A stretch of DNA of 64,000 bases from Anthostomella pinea (Eukaryota; Ascomycota; Sordariomycetes; Xylariales; Xylariaceae): NCBI GenBank assembly GCA_963556695.1, contig CAUWAG010000013.1:496001-560000 (forward strand), read 5' to 3'. The notes under the pieces were generated by a model. The model was given only the letters and a program-made list of their open reading frames with translations. It was not told the DNA's origin and made no database searches. Both the position numbers and the translations under genes were made by a program. The number at the start of each line of letters is the position of its first letter. The stretch's first letter is position 1. Shown in pieces: positions 46,869-59,940 of this stretch.

Positions 46869-47656
46869 GGCCCCTAGACGTTGCGAGGAGCTAGGTGACC
46901 GAGGATCATGATCTGTTGTTGGCAGTACCGTTGCGGTACGCAGCGGGTTGACGGAGGGAGGTCTGTGACTAGAGCGAATGCCTCGAGAGCATAGAACTCG
47001 CAAGTTGCAAGCCGACCTCGTGAAGCTGAAGATGCCTCGCAGTTCAATCAGTTCAATGTTGTGCCAGGTGTAGGTCGGACGTCACTACTCCATGTCGCGT
47101 TACCGGGCAGCCGGGCTTCGGGCAGTGGGGCCGTTTCTGCTGCAGACGGTAGACCGCAGTGGAGATGAATTGAGGCGGGCCGGTGCACCTGCGGCCCAGC
47201 ACTGCCACCTGCATCGGCACTGCGACACATGCAGAGAGCTCCCCCCTTTACATATATGTACCGAAAGGGAGACAATGGAATCGAGTCCGCGTAGCTACAT
47301 ACTCAGTAGCTTACTGCAGCGCAGTTTCGATCCATTCGGCTATGCATCTAGGTCAGGGTTATCATGTTTGGCCTTTTTGAGCCTCATGCGGGTCGATTTA
47401 TATAATCACGCTTGGGGTTCGACGCCCATGCATGCCGGCCGGCCTGAGATAGTTATCCCAATCCAGTTCTACATGTATAACTCAAGGGTACGTGTAAAGC
47501 TCCGAGTATCGCGCAATTCGCTTGGTTGTAACCTTTTTGGCGTTTCTTATACATACAATGTACTTCATACATAGCAGACTGCACAACTTGAGTAGCGTAT
47601 TATACCTGCCATGTGGGCCAGCATCTTTATGTACAGCGTCTATACACGTCCCACCT
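46869..47656. other. Intergenic region, no gene seen
   Basis: PXA gene promoter on the left and MSS51 3' flank on the right. Only short ORFs. Confidence 0.5.
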
Positions 47657-49272
47657 TTATTCGTCGCCTTTGTGTGTTGCTTCATACCTGTATTGTGTGT
47701 TAAAGGAGTGAATTTTGTGTCAAAAAATGCGAAGAATGCGTACCTCTTTCCTCGGAAGCCCCATACTCCCCAATTGCCGCAAGAGACGTCTTGCGGGTCA
47801 AGGTCGTTGAGATCCCATCGAAGACTTCTGAAAGTATTCTCACCCGGCTCCACAAGCATGTCGAACTCGCCACGGCACGTCTTGTTGACCCACTCGATGT
47901 CCCTTTCCATATCATACTGAGTATAGCCCGTGACTAAGATAGGAGCCTTAGTCTCGAGCAGAAGCGGTACCGTCTCGGCCCACTCATGAGAGCTCGCTGG
48001 GTGTCCCATGCCCGGATGAAACAAAACGAACATATCGAAATAAGGATCATATGGGTAAAACTGGCCGGTCTTGTGCAGAGTGTGGTAGTAGTCAACAATG
48101 GTGCTAATCTTCATCGTCGGCCATACCCGGTCTTCTACGATAGCACCGAATGGGTTTGATGAGGTTCGCGGCGGTAACGGGAATTCGTCGTCTCGATTAG
48201 CCATGCTCTCGGGACCAATGAAGACTAGATGGAACTTTCCCCTGGGGAAGAGGTGAGCCAGCTGAACCCAGACATTCCTCGGAAGGGACGATTCAGCGCG
48301 AGCACCCAGGATGAATATCCTGACGGGTGGTGCCTCGGGCCGCAAGCCCTTGATATCGATACCACCACCAGTTCGAGGTGGATGCAGGGTATACCGCAAA
48401 GCACTCAAGCTCTTGAGGCCTTCAGCTGTGAGTCTGCCACCTTTCCTGATGTTGTATGGACTGAGTTCATGGAGAATGCTGCCGATCGTCAATGGGTAGG
48501 TCAATAGTCGAGTGACCTGCCGCATGCTCCGGTCTGAATTGATGGCTTCAAATTGCCTGGTGTAGAGAAAGGTATCCCAATTTGTCATATTGATCGCGGC
48601 TTCTTCCATTTGCGGTCCCGCGTACTCGAATTCGGGGAAGAACCTTCCGGACCGAAGATCATGGTCATCCTCATTGATTTGCCTCAAAGTGTCGCAAACC
48701 TGCAGATGGGCTTCGTAGTCCTCTGCCCAGTGTCGTTCGCTGCAATATACTGGGATACCACAGTCTGGGCATTCGAAATTGACATGAGCAGGAGCTTGGT
48801 TACCCGAACTTTGAGCAGCAGGCAACGCATTGGGATTCGCGGGCATTCGTGTGGGACGGTGGTCTGGGTGCGGGCAATGCGCATGCTGTCTGATGAAAGC
48901 AGTACGCTGCCGGATCTCAGGAATCGGCGACGTCGAGTAGGGGTGGAAAAGGTCGTCGGGTTGGAGCACCGGTGGTCGCGGAGGCTCATTGGCTGGCGTT
49001 GCCGCACCGAATTGGACAGAGGAGGTTTCGGCTGACTTTGTCTGCTGACCGAATAATGAGATCGCTCTTCTTGCATCGTGTGCTGTCTGCGCCGGCTGGG
49101 CAGCGGCTCTCGTCCGGAAAATAGACTTGGGTTGGCGTGGCCTCGATATTGCGTGGGCTGATGCGGCTTGGGAGAAGGGTCTCGCTATGCGCGGCTGCGA
49201 CGCCGTGGTCAACGAGGTCCTCGAGCACCTCCGGCATGCACTAGAAGCTGCTTGACGTATTGAAGGCTCCAT
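47657..49272 (-). CDS. MSS51: Mitochondrial translation regulator Mss51
   Basis: Exons are 49272..47744 and 47687..47657 (519 aa). The second exon is only 31 nt. It is required because the family ends in a GKRYE-type tail, and splicing at GTACGC/ATACAG yields RGKRYEATHKGDE then stop. The unspliced frame runs on into low-quality sequence. The N terminus is basic, Ser/Arg-rich and free of acidic residues early on, as for a mitochondrial targeting peptide. A MYND-like zinc-binding region follows (HCPHPDH, ECPDCGIPVYCSERHW, HLQVC), then the diagnostic CDTLRQINEDDHDLRSGRFF and FPEFEY. Mss51 activates COX1 mRNA translation and couples it to cytochrome oxidase assembly at the inner membrane. It is head-to-head with RSE1. 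Confidence 0.95.
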
Positions 49273-49713
49273 CTCGGGCGTTTCGCGACCTCGAATCCGG
49301 GACTTCGAGTTATAGCCAGAGGTAATGCGCCGTGCTGGTATTGGACGTGATCCGAGACAGCTCGATCTCCTGATCTGGAAATTTACATGCTTGTAAGACC
49401 CGTACATGGCACAGCCACAGCCACAGCTTGCACCTGCACAAGCCACTGGCCCTAGCGGCACGGAGCTCCAGTCTCGTGCTGAGGCGCGGGTCCACCCACT
49501 GCTTTGGAAAAGCTCGGATCCACTTGTCAGGTAAGAGCTCTCCAGACTCCATCTGCGAAACAAAAATTCACGAGATTCGAGGACGGACCTACCTGACTCC
49601 TGACTCCCTACCACGTCCTCGGCACCGGCCACCTCCCACCTCATAACATTGCAAGCAAAAGACAAGAATAAGCCAGGGCAGCCGCGCAGGCTTTCTGCGC
49701 AACTCCCGCAGCA
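49273..49713. promoter_or_regulatory. Divergent promoter between MSS51 and RSE1
   Basis: Only 441 nt separate the two start codons, so both promoters and leaders lie here. No TATA box stands out on either side. The MSS51 reading frame is open through the whole interval but has leader-like composition. Confidence 0.6.
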
Positions 49714-52700
49714 ATGGCGACCACCTCCAACATGTTCCTCTACTCCCTCACGATCCAACCTCCCACCACCATGAACCAGGCTCTCCTGGGTCAGTTCTCC
49801 GGCACCAAAGAGCAGCAGATTATCGCCGCTTCGGGATCGCGCCTCACCCTGCTACGACCCGATCCTTCGCAGGGAAAGGTCATTACACTGCTGTCCCATG
49901 AAGTCTTTGGTATCATCCGATCAATTGCCGCCTTTCGTCTGGCTGGAAGCAACAAGGGTAAGTTCGCATCCTCCCACTTTTGAGGCTTCACTTAGTGATT
50001 TTGAAGCTGGCTTGGTAGAAGCACTCGATCCGCCGTCTTGATTCGTGGTGCGACCTCAAATCAGATACGAAACCCTCTGTCGCGCTCGATTATGCTAACG
50101 CCTTCTCCCACAGACTATGTCATTCTCGCTACCGACTCAGGGCGCATTGCGATTGTGGAGTACATACCTCAGCAGAATCGCTTCAAACAGCAAAAGCTCG
50201 AGACCTTTGGCAAGTCCGGTGTGCGCCGGAACATCCCCGGTCAATATCTAGCCTGCGATCCCAAGGGACGAGCATGTCTCATTGCGGCTATAGAGAAGAA
50301 CAAGCTGGTCTATGTGCTGAACCGGAATTCCCAAGCGGAACTCACCATCTCTTCGCCGCTGGAAGCGCACAAGCCGGGAACTATTGTGTTGGCCATGGTT
50401 GCTCTGGATGTCGGCTATGCAAATCCAGTTTTCGCGGCACTCGAAGTAGATTACTCGGAGTCGGATCAGGACCCCACCGGCGAAGCCCTTGGGGAAGTTG
50501 AGACACAGCTTGTGTACTACGAGCTTGACCTGGGACTGAACCACGTTGTCCGAAGATGGCATGAGGCAGTCGATCATACTGCATCTATGCTCTTCCAAGT
50601 GCCCGGCGGGAATGACGGACCCAGTGGCGTCCTGGTATGTGGAGAAGAGAATATTACCTATCGACACTCGAACCAAGAAGCATTCCGTGTCCCTATTCCG
50701 AGACGAAAAGGCGCAACAGAAGATCCTCAACGGAAACGTTCAATCGTATCGGGCGTCATGCACAAGCTGAAGGGAAACGTCGGCGCATTTTTCTTCCTTT
50801 TGCAAACTGAAGATGGTGATCTGTTCAAGGTCACTATCGACATGGCAGAAGACGATGAGGGTAATGCAACCGGGGAGGTTCGAAGGCTGAAGATCAAGTA
50901 CTTCGACACGGCTCCGGTGTCAATGAGTCTCTGCATCCTGAAGAGCGGCTTCCTGTTCGTTTCGAGCGAGTTCGGCAACCATCATTTCTACCAGTTTGAA
51001 AAGCTCGGAGATGATGACGAAGAATTAGAATTCTCCAGTGACGACTTCCCGACCGATCCTCAGGCGTCTTACAAACCCGCCTATTTCTATCCGAGACCAG
51101 CTGAGAATCTGAGTTTAGTGGAGAGCATCGATTCGATGAACCCCCTTGTTGACTGCAAGGTAGCAAACTTGACCGGTGACGATGCGCCCCAGATATACTC
51201 AATTTGCGGAAACGGCGCAAGGAGTACTTTCAGGATCCTGAAACATGGCCTGGAGGTGAACGAGATTGTGGCTTCAGAGCTTCCTGGAGTTCCGTCAGCG
51301 GTCTGGACCACAAAGCTTCGCCGGGATGATCAGTATGACGCCTATATTGTTCTAACTTTCACCAATGGAACCTTGGTGCTCAGCATCGGTGAGACTGTTG
51401 AGGAGGTGTCAGACACCGGCTTTCTCACCTCGGTGCCAACACTTGCCGTTCAACAACTGGGCGATGATGGTCTACTTCAAGTTCACCCAAAAGGCATCAG
51501 ACACATCATCAACGGGCAGGTCAACGAGTGGGCAGCACCTCAGCATCGCTCTATCGTTGCAGCCTCGACGAACGCGCGCCAAGTAGCAGTGGCCCTAAGC
51601 TCAGGAGAGATTGTCTACTTCGAGATGGATGCTGATGGATCCTTGGCGGAGTACGACGAGAAGAAAGAGATGTTTGGAACTGTCACCTGCCTAAGTCTAG
51701 GTGAAGTCCCCGAGGGTCGTTTACGAAGCTCGTTCCTCGCCGTAGGGTGCGACGACTGTACAGTTCGGGTTCTCAGCCTAGACCCCGAATCCACTTTGGA
51801 GAGCAAGTCCGTACAGGCCTTGACAGCCGCTCCGTCGGCCTTGTCAATCATGTCTATGGAAGACTCATCTTTCGGTGGATCGACTCTGTACCTGCATATT
51901 GGTCTCCATTCCGGTGTCTATCTGAGGACAGTTCTCGACGAGATCACGGGCGAGTTGACAGACACGCGACAGAAGTTCCTGGGTCCGAAGTTGGTGCGAC
52001 TATTCCAAGTGTCTATTCAAGGACGCACCTGTGTCTTGGCACTCAGCTCGAGGACATGGCTTGGGTATCCAGACCCGATCATGAAGGGGTTCATGATGAC
52101 GCCGCTCGACTACACCGACTTGGAATGGGGATGGAACTTCAGCAGTGAGCAATGCGAGGAGGGTATGGTTGGCATTCAAGGGCAAAACCTCAAGTAAGTG
52201 GATTTCTTTTTGCTGCTAAAACACGTGGAGTGATGAGAAATAAGGGATCCTACGCCACAGGCTATGAGGATTTTATATTACAACCACTTGTTCCTACTGA
52301 CCACTGAGATATCCTACAACGATACGGTAAACCCCTGAGAAGAGAGTCAGATTGGCTGACTGCACATAGGATTTTCTCCATCGACAAATTAACAGACACC
52401 CTGCTTCAACAATCTATACCCCTCACCTATACCCCCAAACGTCTCGCGAAGCACCCTGACCAACCCTACTTTTATACTATTGAGTCCGAAAACAACACGT
52501 TACCACCTGAGCTCCGCGCACAATTACTGGCCGATCCTGCCGCCGTTAATGGCGATGCGGCTCTACTACCAGCTGAAGAATTCGGATACCCTAAAGGGCG
52601 TGGCCGCTGGGCGTCTTGCATCAGTGTCGTTGATCCACTCAACGAGAAGCGAGTTCTCCAAACCCTTGATCTCGGCGAGAATGAAGCTGCTGTCAGTATG

Positions 52701-53737
52701 GCAACTGTGTCTTTCGCCAGCCAGGACAATGAGACTTTCCTCGTAGTTGGTACGGGCAAGGATATGATTCTCAGCCCTCGTCAATTCAGTGCGGGATTCA
52801 TACATGTCTACAGATTCCGTGACGACGGCAGGGAGATCGAGTTCATCCATAAGACGAAGGTAGAAGAGCCACCCATGGCGCTTGTCCAGTTCCAAGGCCG
52901 CCTGCTGGCAGGAATCGGCAAGACGCTTCTTTCCTACGACCTCGGTTTACGCCAGCTACTTCGAAAATCGCAGGCCGATGTTGCTCCACAGCTCATTGTC
53001 TCGTTGCAGACGCAAGGTTCCCGTATCGTCGTGGGCGACGTGCAACAGGGCGTGACTTATGTCGTCTACAAATACGAGAGTAATAAGCTGATTCCTTTCG
53101 CCGACGACACTACGCCTCGCTGGACCAATTGTACGACCATGGTGGACTACGAATCGGCGGCCGGCGGTGACAAGTTTGGGAACATATGGATCGTACGATG
53201 CCCCCAGAAGGCGAGCGAAGAGGCGGACGAAGAGGGGAGCGGGGCGCACCTCCAACACGCCAGGGAGTATTTGCATGGATCCAACCATCGTGTGAGCCTG
53301 ATGACGCACTTCTATGCTCAGGATGTTCCGACTAGCATAAGCAAAACAAACCTTGTGGTGGGAGGACAGGACGTGCTTCTCTGGAGTGGGATCCAAGGTA
53401 CAATTGGTGTCTTCATTCCCTTCGTCAGCCGCGAAGATGCCGATTTCTTCCAGAGCCTGGAGTCACACATGCGGAGTGAGGACCCTCCACTAGCCGGAAG
53501 GGATCACCTAATATATAGGAGCTACTACGCCCCCGTCAAGGGTGTCATTGACGGTGATCTCTGCGAGAGGTTTGCTTTGTTACCCAATGACAAGAAGCAG
53601 ATGATTGCGGGAGAATTGGATCGCTCGGTTAGAGAAATCGAGAGAAAGATTTCGGTGAGTTCTACCGAAACTGACTCACATGGAAGTGCACAGAGCTAAC
53701 ATGATGTCAGGATGTACGGACCAGATCGGCATTCTAA
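49714..53737 (+). CDS. RSE1: Splicing factor Rse1 (SF3b130/SF3B3)
   Basis: Exons are 49714..49957, 50114..52193, 52370..53654 and 53711..53737 (1,211 aa, normal family length). The introns are 156, 176 and 56 nt, two of them long for this window. The last exon is 27 nt and supplies the conserved end DVRTRSAF after EIERKIS. The start [15 protein letters not shown] matches the usual SF3B3 N terminus (MYLYNLTLQ-like). The protein consists of beta-propeller repeats of the MMS1_N/CPSF_A type. Landmarks include [47 protein letters not shown] and [20 protein letters not shown]. It is a core scaffold of the U2 snRNP SF3b complex, acting in branch-site recognition in the nucleus. Confidence 0.97.
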
Positions 53738-54018
53738 TAGGATATTCAACATGGGCGCCTGGTGTTACAGCTTTCCTGTATGGAAGCATGTGTGTATTGA
53801 TTGTACAGAGCTGGGATGTGGTAGTCTGGCGTTAGCATCCGAGACCCAACACGGACTGAGAACTAGATTAGGCTCAGATCACAACCTATGGGGGCCAAAA
53901 TCTAATTTCCCAACCACGGCGCTGTGTCTATCAATGCATCCACCCGACACTCGATGCAAACGAGGCATTAAGAGAGGGAAAGCGAGATGTTGCTCATGAC
54001 TCCCTCATCTATCTTCAT

Positions 54019-54968
54019 CTATCTTCTGGGAACCCCTCGCATGCTACTCCTCCCGCCACCCCTCACAATACCCTTACCCCGTCCTGCCGCCTCGACGGGG
54101 TGCTTCCGCTCCCATTCTTCATCGGCAAGATAGGCATCCATCGCAGCTTCAAGGTCGTAGTTGGTTTGTTCGAGATACAACACAGCGACGTCGTACTCAT
54201 GCACCTTGCACGCGACCATCCAACGTCTAACCTTTCCTTTACGCGCCTCCTCCTCCTCGCCTTCGACGGGCCGCGGCGACAAGCTGACCCCGCCCTTACA
54301 GTAGGCGCCCGGTATGACTACTGTCCGCCGTCCTAGTATGAGGTGGTCGCTCGTAATATAATTCGCCCTACGAAGCACCGACGCGGGCACACCGTATCGC
54401 AGCGACAGGGAGGTGATACTGTCACCCTGCGCGTGATCAAGAAAGTGCAAGACATCTTCTGCGGGCTCCTCATCTTCGGGAAAGGGAACAGACTTTTCGT
54501 CGAGCGGGTCGAGAAGTCTATGCTGGGAGGAGGGTGTGTATGGCGGCGGTGGCGCGACGGCGCCCGTCTTGGAAGAACTAGCGGCAGCCGTGGTGTAGGA
54601 AGGAGGGTCTTTTAGACCCGGTGGCAGGACCGTGTCCGTCAGACTGATCTGGCAGTAAGGGCAGTAGGTGTTGAAGCGGGAGTTGTTCTATAGCAAGGCA
54701 GGCGGCTTGTCAGTCGACTATAAACATATTCCTATTCCCAAGTATCCGGCTACAAGGAGAGCCCTGACGAGTAGACTGGGACTGGTTGACGCACATGTAT
54801 ACATTGCCCACAAATGACCCGTGGGCAGCACTCAAGCCAACGGTCTAGAGGTAAGGGCTTCTCAGACTCGCTGTACTGAGGCACCTCGGAGAGCAGAGTT
54901 GCACAGGTGCAGCATGACTCCATCGTGGCCGCTGTGGCTGCCATGGCCTTGGGTTTGGCCACTGTCAT
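54019..54968 (-). CDS. Zinc-binding/LysM/UBA-like protein
   Basis: Exons are 54968..54795 and 54687..54019 (280 aa). The 107-nt intron (GTGCGT...CTATAG, phase 0) joins CGQCIH to NNSRFNTYCPYCQ. Together they build a treble-clef or RING-like set of Cys/His residues (CCTCATLL, ECCPRVICGQCIH, YCPYCQ). No signal peptide is visible, so the following LysM domain (about residues 136-185, HFLDHAQGDSITSLSLRYGV, VLRRANYI, VVIPG) is intracellular, unlike secreted LysM effectors. The C-terminal helical stretch (EYDVAVLYLEQTNYDLEAAM, DAYLADEEWE) resembles a UBA/CUE ubiquitin-binding fold. Known relatives are uncharacterised LYSMD-like fungal proteins. A ubiquitin-linked role is inference. Several in-frame ATGs occur in the first 16 codons; the first has the best context. 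Confidence 0.85.
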
Positions 54969-55646
54969 GGTGCGGGAACACAGGACGGGACAGACAGGAC
55001 ACAGCTGATTAAAGATAATGCAAAGTCAAAATGGAATCCTAGTAGGCAGAAGTAAATGCCTGTAGGTGCTGGAAATATAGGTGAAATATGAGGAAGGAAA
55101 CGAAACAGGTGCCCGTACCGTACAGCTGCGAAATTCAATGACCAAAGACGCTGGGTGGCGGCCGAGATTCATGACGTCCACCTTATCTTATCGATAGTCT
55201 GCCTCTTAACGCCGAAAATCCGTCTCATGATTGGGGTTCCGGTCTTCAGCTTGTCGGGTTGGCGCCAAACATTGGATGACCGCTGAGCGCTAGGAAACGC
55301 AAGCATCGAGCCATCACGATTGTGACAAAGCCGGTCTACTGTTCTGGCCGTTGCTCCATAAACCCGTTGGCCTTTAGTTTTATTAGACAAACACTGAACT
55401 CAGATACAGCTCAGCCTCATCGCTGCTTTGTTCAATAGTACCTCCTAGTCCCAGCTGTGCGAAGCTCTACACAACTCGACAGCAGCCCGCGGCTGTTGAG
55501 ACATCTCTCCATATCTGACTACTCTGACTACCTCCTAATACGAGACTACTCACGTTTACGAATCCCTACGATACGATACCTACTTGCAACAAGCATCCGA
55601 CCTCATTCAAATGCGCTAATAGCCCGTCGAGCCTGCAGTCAAGAAG
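54969..55646. other. Divergent intergenic region, no gene seen
   Basis: Promoters of the LysM protein gene (minus) and of SIP3 (plus). No recognisable ORF. Confidence 0.5.
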
Positions 55647-58600
55647 ATGGCTGACGCTGCCTCTTCTGTGGCCTCTCCGACGCCCGCGAAGCCCCCTGCC
55701 GCAACGAAACACCCGAGTCCCTGTATCCCAGTAGCCCTCAATGAAGCCGGTCTCGATTCGCCCTCGTTCCGCGCCACCGCTCTCTTCTTCGCCGACCAGG
55801 TTGATGCCATCGAGCGATGGTTGGAGGGGCATGCAAGGACCACTTCCAAACTGTCCCACGACATGCTAGCATTGGAGGAGACCATCAACAACTACCTGTC
55901 CAAGATCACACCGCCGCCGGGCATCGTCTCCCTCGATCATGACTACACGGCCCTGGCCTTGAAGAGGGTGGGCGACGGATCCAAGGAGTGGTGGATGCAG
56001 GTCTTGAACACGGCCCGAAAGATGGACACATTGTCGGTCGAGCCCATCCGACACTTCCTCCAGGGCGACCTGCGGAACTTCAAGGAGATGAGGCGCGCTC
56101 TGGACCATACCCAGAAGAGCTTCGACTCGACCTTGGCTCGGTACGTTGGCCAGTCCAAGGCGAAGGAGCCTTCGTCTTTGCGCGAGGACGCTTTCGCCGT
56201 GTACGAGACCCGCAAGTCGTACCTGAAGGCCGCCATGGACTTCTGCTTCTTCGCCCCCCAGCTCCGCCTCAACCTCGACAGGCTGCTTGTGCGCGTGTCG
56301 ACTGATATGTGGCGGGAGATGAAGAAGTCGCGAGACTCACCTGGAAGCTTTGCAAAGTATACCCACGAGCTGGACCGCGTAAAAGGGTGGTCCAAGGAGA
56401 TGGAACTGACCGAGGCCATGTTCAAACGTGAACTCTCGGCGGCCAGACGAGATATCGGAGAGATAACGTTGGCCAACTTCAAACCGTCACGGGAGATTGA
56501 CGACTACAGTGCATCTACCGTCCCGTTTCTTGGGTCGAGAGGACCTATGAACGTCACAGCACAAGGCAAGGCGGCAGCCATCATGGAAAAGCAAGGCTGG
56601 CTGTTCCTGCGGACCATCTCTGGGAAGCCGTCAAGGACAAATTGGATACGGCGGTGGTATTACTGCCGCGATGGCATCTTCGGATGGCTCGTCAACGGGC
56701 CTCAGGGCGTTCTACAGGGCGATGAGATTGGAGTTCTTCTATGCAATGCCAAGCCTGCTGTCCAGGAGGAGCGTCGTTTCTGCTTCGAAGTCAAGACAAA
56801 GAACCAGACTCTGCTACTCCAGGCCGAGACACAGCATCAACTAATGGAATGGCTCGAGGTCTTTGAGGTCGCGAAGAAGCGAGCCTTCGAGGCAAGCGTC
56901 GGCAGAGACAACTCTCTATTGCCGGGTGGTATCGATCCAGCCTTCTCCATCACGCCCCCGTCACTGCCAGAATTCTCAGCCAAGTCATTAGACGCTCAAA
57001 TCGATGAGGCGACTGGCGGCGACCGGTCCGGGAACTTGGGAGTCCCCGGAGCAGAAGGTGGGTTGATGCCTAGACCGAGTGTCGATGTCACCTCAGCTCC
57101 TCCGAAGCGCGCGGCCACCTCCCTTGGTCGCGAGGAGGGGGAGAGCGGTCGCGAGCACGCGGCGAGGATTATGCAGAAGCTGGATCTTCACCGCAAGTCC
57201 AACTTCGTCTCAGGCGCTGATGCCATGGCTCTACCGTCACCGGGTCCGAGTGGAGGTATAGCTAGCCTCATTTCGGCGAGTCACGGTCTCTTGCCTGGGT
57301 ACAGTACGCCTGGAATCACTCAGATGCCGACTTCAAAGCCACCTCTGTCACCCATGTTGCTTGGTCCAGAGGCCCAGATCGGCAGCCTCGCACCTCCAAC
57401 CTTAGCCAAGCCACCGACAATGACTGTCCTTAGTAGGACAGCCGTCGTTTATAGCAGTGAAAGGACGTTCAGCGCCAACCCCACTCAGACGATGCCGACG
57501 GCCATAATGGCCAACTACTGGGGAAGCAATGCTTGGGGTCAGGAGTATGCTGTCAAAGCTAGCCGGGCAGATCCGAGCTCGGATGATCCGTTTGGGCCGA
57601 ACTCCCCATCCATCAAGCTGACTACCTTGAGTGGAAATGAAGATCTGAAGAGCGCCTCGGCCATATCTCTACACAAGAAAGCGATCAGCATGGATGCGAG
57701 GATAAACCATCCGAAGATCATACTGCCTGCAGCGGACAAACCGGCCTACGAGAAGTTTCCACCGAACTATCCAACCGAGCTGAAAACGAATTCTGCACAG
57801 TTCCGCCTGCTTTTCCCAAGTGCACCTCTGGACGAGAAACTGGTCCTTGTCTTCCGGGCTTCCTGGAACAGCACATCGCCTGATGGTAGCCTGCCCCCTA
57901 TGGCCGGCAATGGGCGTGTATACATGACCACGGACAACATGTACTTCTACGGCCACCAGATGGGTCTTGTGGTGGCATACACCATCAGTCTTGATGATGT
58001 CACTGAGGTCACAGCCGCCCCTGGGAAAGATTGTGACTTCATCTTCCTACATCTAAGCCAAGATTCGGACAGTACGGGGTACACCCGACTCACGATCAAG
58101 ACCTTCCTTGAGGACTTGGACCTGCTCCATGCGCGACTGAACCTCCTGGTCGATGATTTGCAGGCTGAGGAGCCCATGGAACTGCCCGAACTCATAAGGG
58201 CACTCATCAACCTCGAGCATGAAGACTACGAGAAAAGGAGCCCGAGCGCCGATAGCTGGGAGAATGTTTCTGCACACACCCCGATCGATGATGGCACGGC
58301 AGCTGGCAGAGCGGCTAGTCCAAGGTCGAATGATTTCGCATTCAGGTCGAGGAAAGCAGCCACCCGCAAGCCGAACCAGAAACTGCAGCTTCCAACTCAC
58401 CCCGTCCTATACGAACCTGAAGATATGCAGAGGAAGTGTGCAGACCGAATCTTCGAGATCAGTGCTAAGGCTTGTTTCCACGTTTTATTCGGAGACAAGA
58501 GCTTCGTGTTTCCCAAGCTTTACTTCGAGCGCAGAGCTCAGGCAATTGCGCAGGGCCCATGGAAGACGAATGAGGCTGGCAATATGCAGAGACTTTTCCG

Positions 58601-59940
58601 CTTCAAGGTGGACTCCCTCAATAGGCTTGGTCGGTCCCGAGTGGAAGAGGTCACTGATGAGCAGACCATCGAGATATTTAGTGATCACGTCACATACGTG
58701 GTCACCCATGTCAAGACTCCATGGCACCTCCCGCATGCGCATGGCTTCAAGCTGGTGACAAAGATTGTCATTACACATGTTGCCAAGTCAAAGTGCAAGC
58801 TTGCTATCTTCACGAAGGTCGCATGGTCCAATCCACCAAAGCTTGCCAAGAACCTCGTCGAGCGAGAAGCTCTCAACGATGCTGATCAAGACGCCGAAGA
58901 GCTGGCCGAGGTTGTAACAGATCAAGTCCGGAGGCTTGGCCATCACCGCCGGACGAAGAGAGCGATCCAGGTGTACGGGAACATTGGACTGCAAACCCAA
59001 GTTATCGTCTTCTCGCCCGGGGAGGCAGAGTCCTCAAGGAAACCTCACATCAACCCTCGCACCCTCGGCTCCATGCTCTTGGAAACCATCCGATCTTTTG
59101 CCGAGAGCGTCGCGTCCACTCTCGTCATGTGGGCTTTCGCGGTGGTCAAGAAGCTTTGGGACGTTGTCACGGCCCAACGCGTCATACTTGCGTTCCTGGG
59201 CTTCAGCATCTTGACGAACGTGGTTTTCTCGTCCCAAGGCAGCTTCACGTGGTGGAACGAGCGGCGCGCCGCGAATTTCATGAATCGCGTCGGTGTCAGT
59301 CCTAACGTCATGATGAGCAAGGCGATATACCTGACGGACCTGGATGAGGCGGCCAGGAGCTCGGCGATACAGCCATCCTGGCCGCAGGACAGCTATTGGT
59401 AAGCATGTGACAGAGCCACGCGCTAGCCCGGAAGCAAAGCTAATGAGATGTCACAGCTACTCGACATTCCAATCCATCGCCAACAGCAGTAATATCGACG
59501 CGCCTTATGAGGAATCAGGCTCGACATTATCCTGGGCCTCGAGCCGTGGGACAGCGCGCCGACTCCGCCGCACGCGCCAGAAGCTGGGGTCGTACCGGCA
59601 TGACCTGCTCGTGGCCATGCGCATGGTCAACAGCGTCGAGACGGAGATGCTCCACTCCGAGTGGGAGAACTGGCTGCTCGACGAGAACGGGCGCTGTGAG
59701 CAGGTCGGCGCCGCACTCCGGGCCTGGAACTCCACCTCTACTACTTCTTCCGACGCGTCGGCGCCTGTCCTGAAGGGCGAGGTCGCGCAGAAGCTGCTCG
59801 GAGAGAAGGGTGACGGCAGGAAGGACGAGGTGAAGCGTGAGAATCTGCGGAGATGGCACGTGGAGTACTGCGGCAGCTGCGGCGCTGACCACGAGGCGCT
59901 GATGCGCGAGCGGGAGGAGGCTTCTATGGCTCCGTTCTAG
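55647..59940 (+). CDS. SIP3: Sip3/LAM-family sterol-transfer protein (BAR-PH-GRAM-VASt-TM)
   Basis: Exons are 55647..59398 and 59457..59940 (1,411 aa). The 58-nt intron restores DSYCYSTFQSI. Order: short disordered start; BAR-like helical domain (about 30-285, RATALFFADQVDAIERWLEG, FCFFAPQLRLNLDRLLVRVS); PH domain (about 313-412, KQGWLFLRTISGKPSRTNWI, RWYYCRDGIFGWL); a disordered Ser/Pro linker; GRAM-like domain (about 716-800, FRLLFPSAPLDEKLVLVF); VASt/StART-like domain (about 931-1085, FHVLFGDKSFVFPKLYFERR, THVKTPWHLPHAHGFKLVTK); one transmembrane helix near 1178-1200 (VILAFLGFSILTNVVF); and a lumenal tail. This is the Lam/Ysp (GRAMD1-related) layout of Sip3/Lam3, which sits in the ER at plasma-membrane contacts and moves sterols. 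It ends with a Cys-containing WHVEYCGSCGADHEALMRE tail. Strong identification. Confidence 0.95.
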
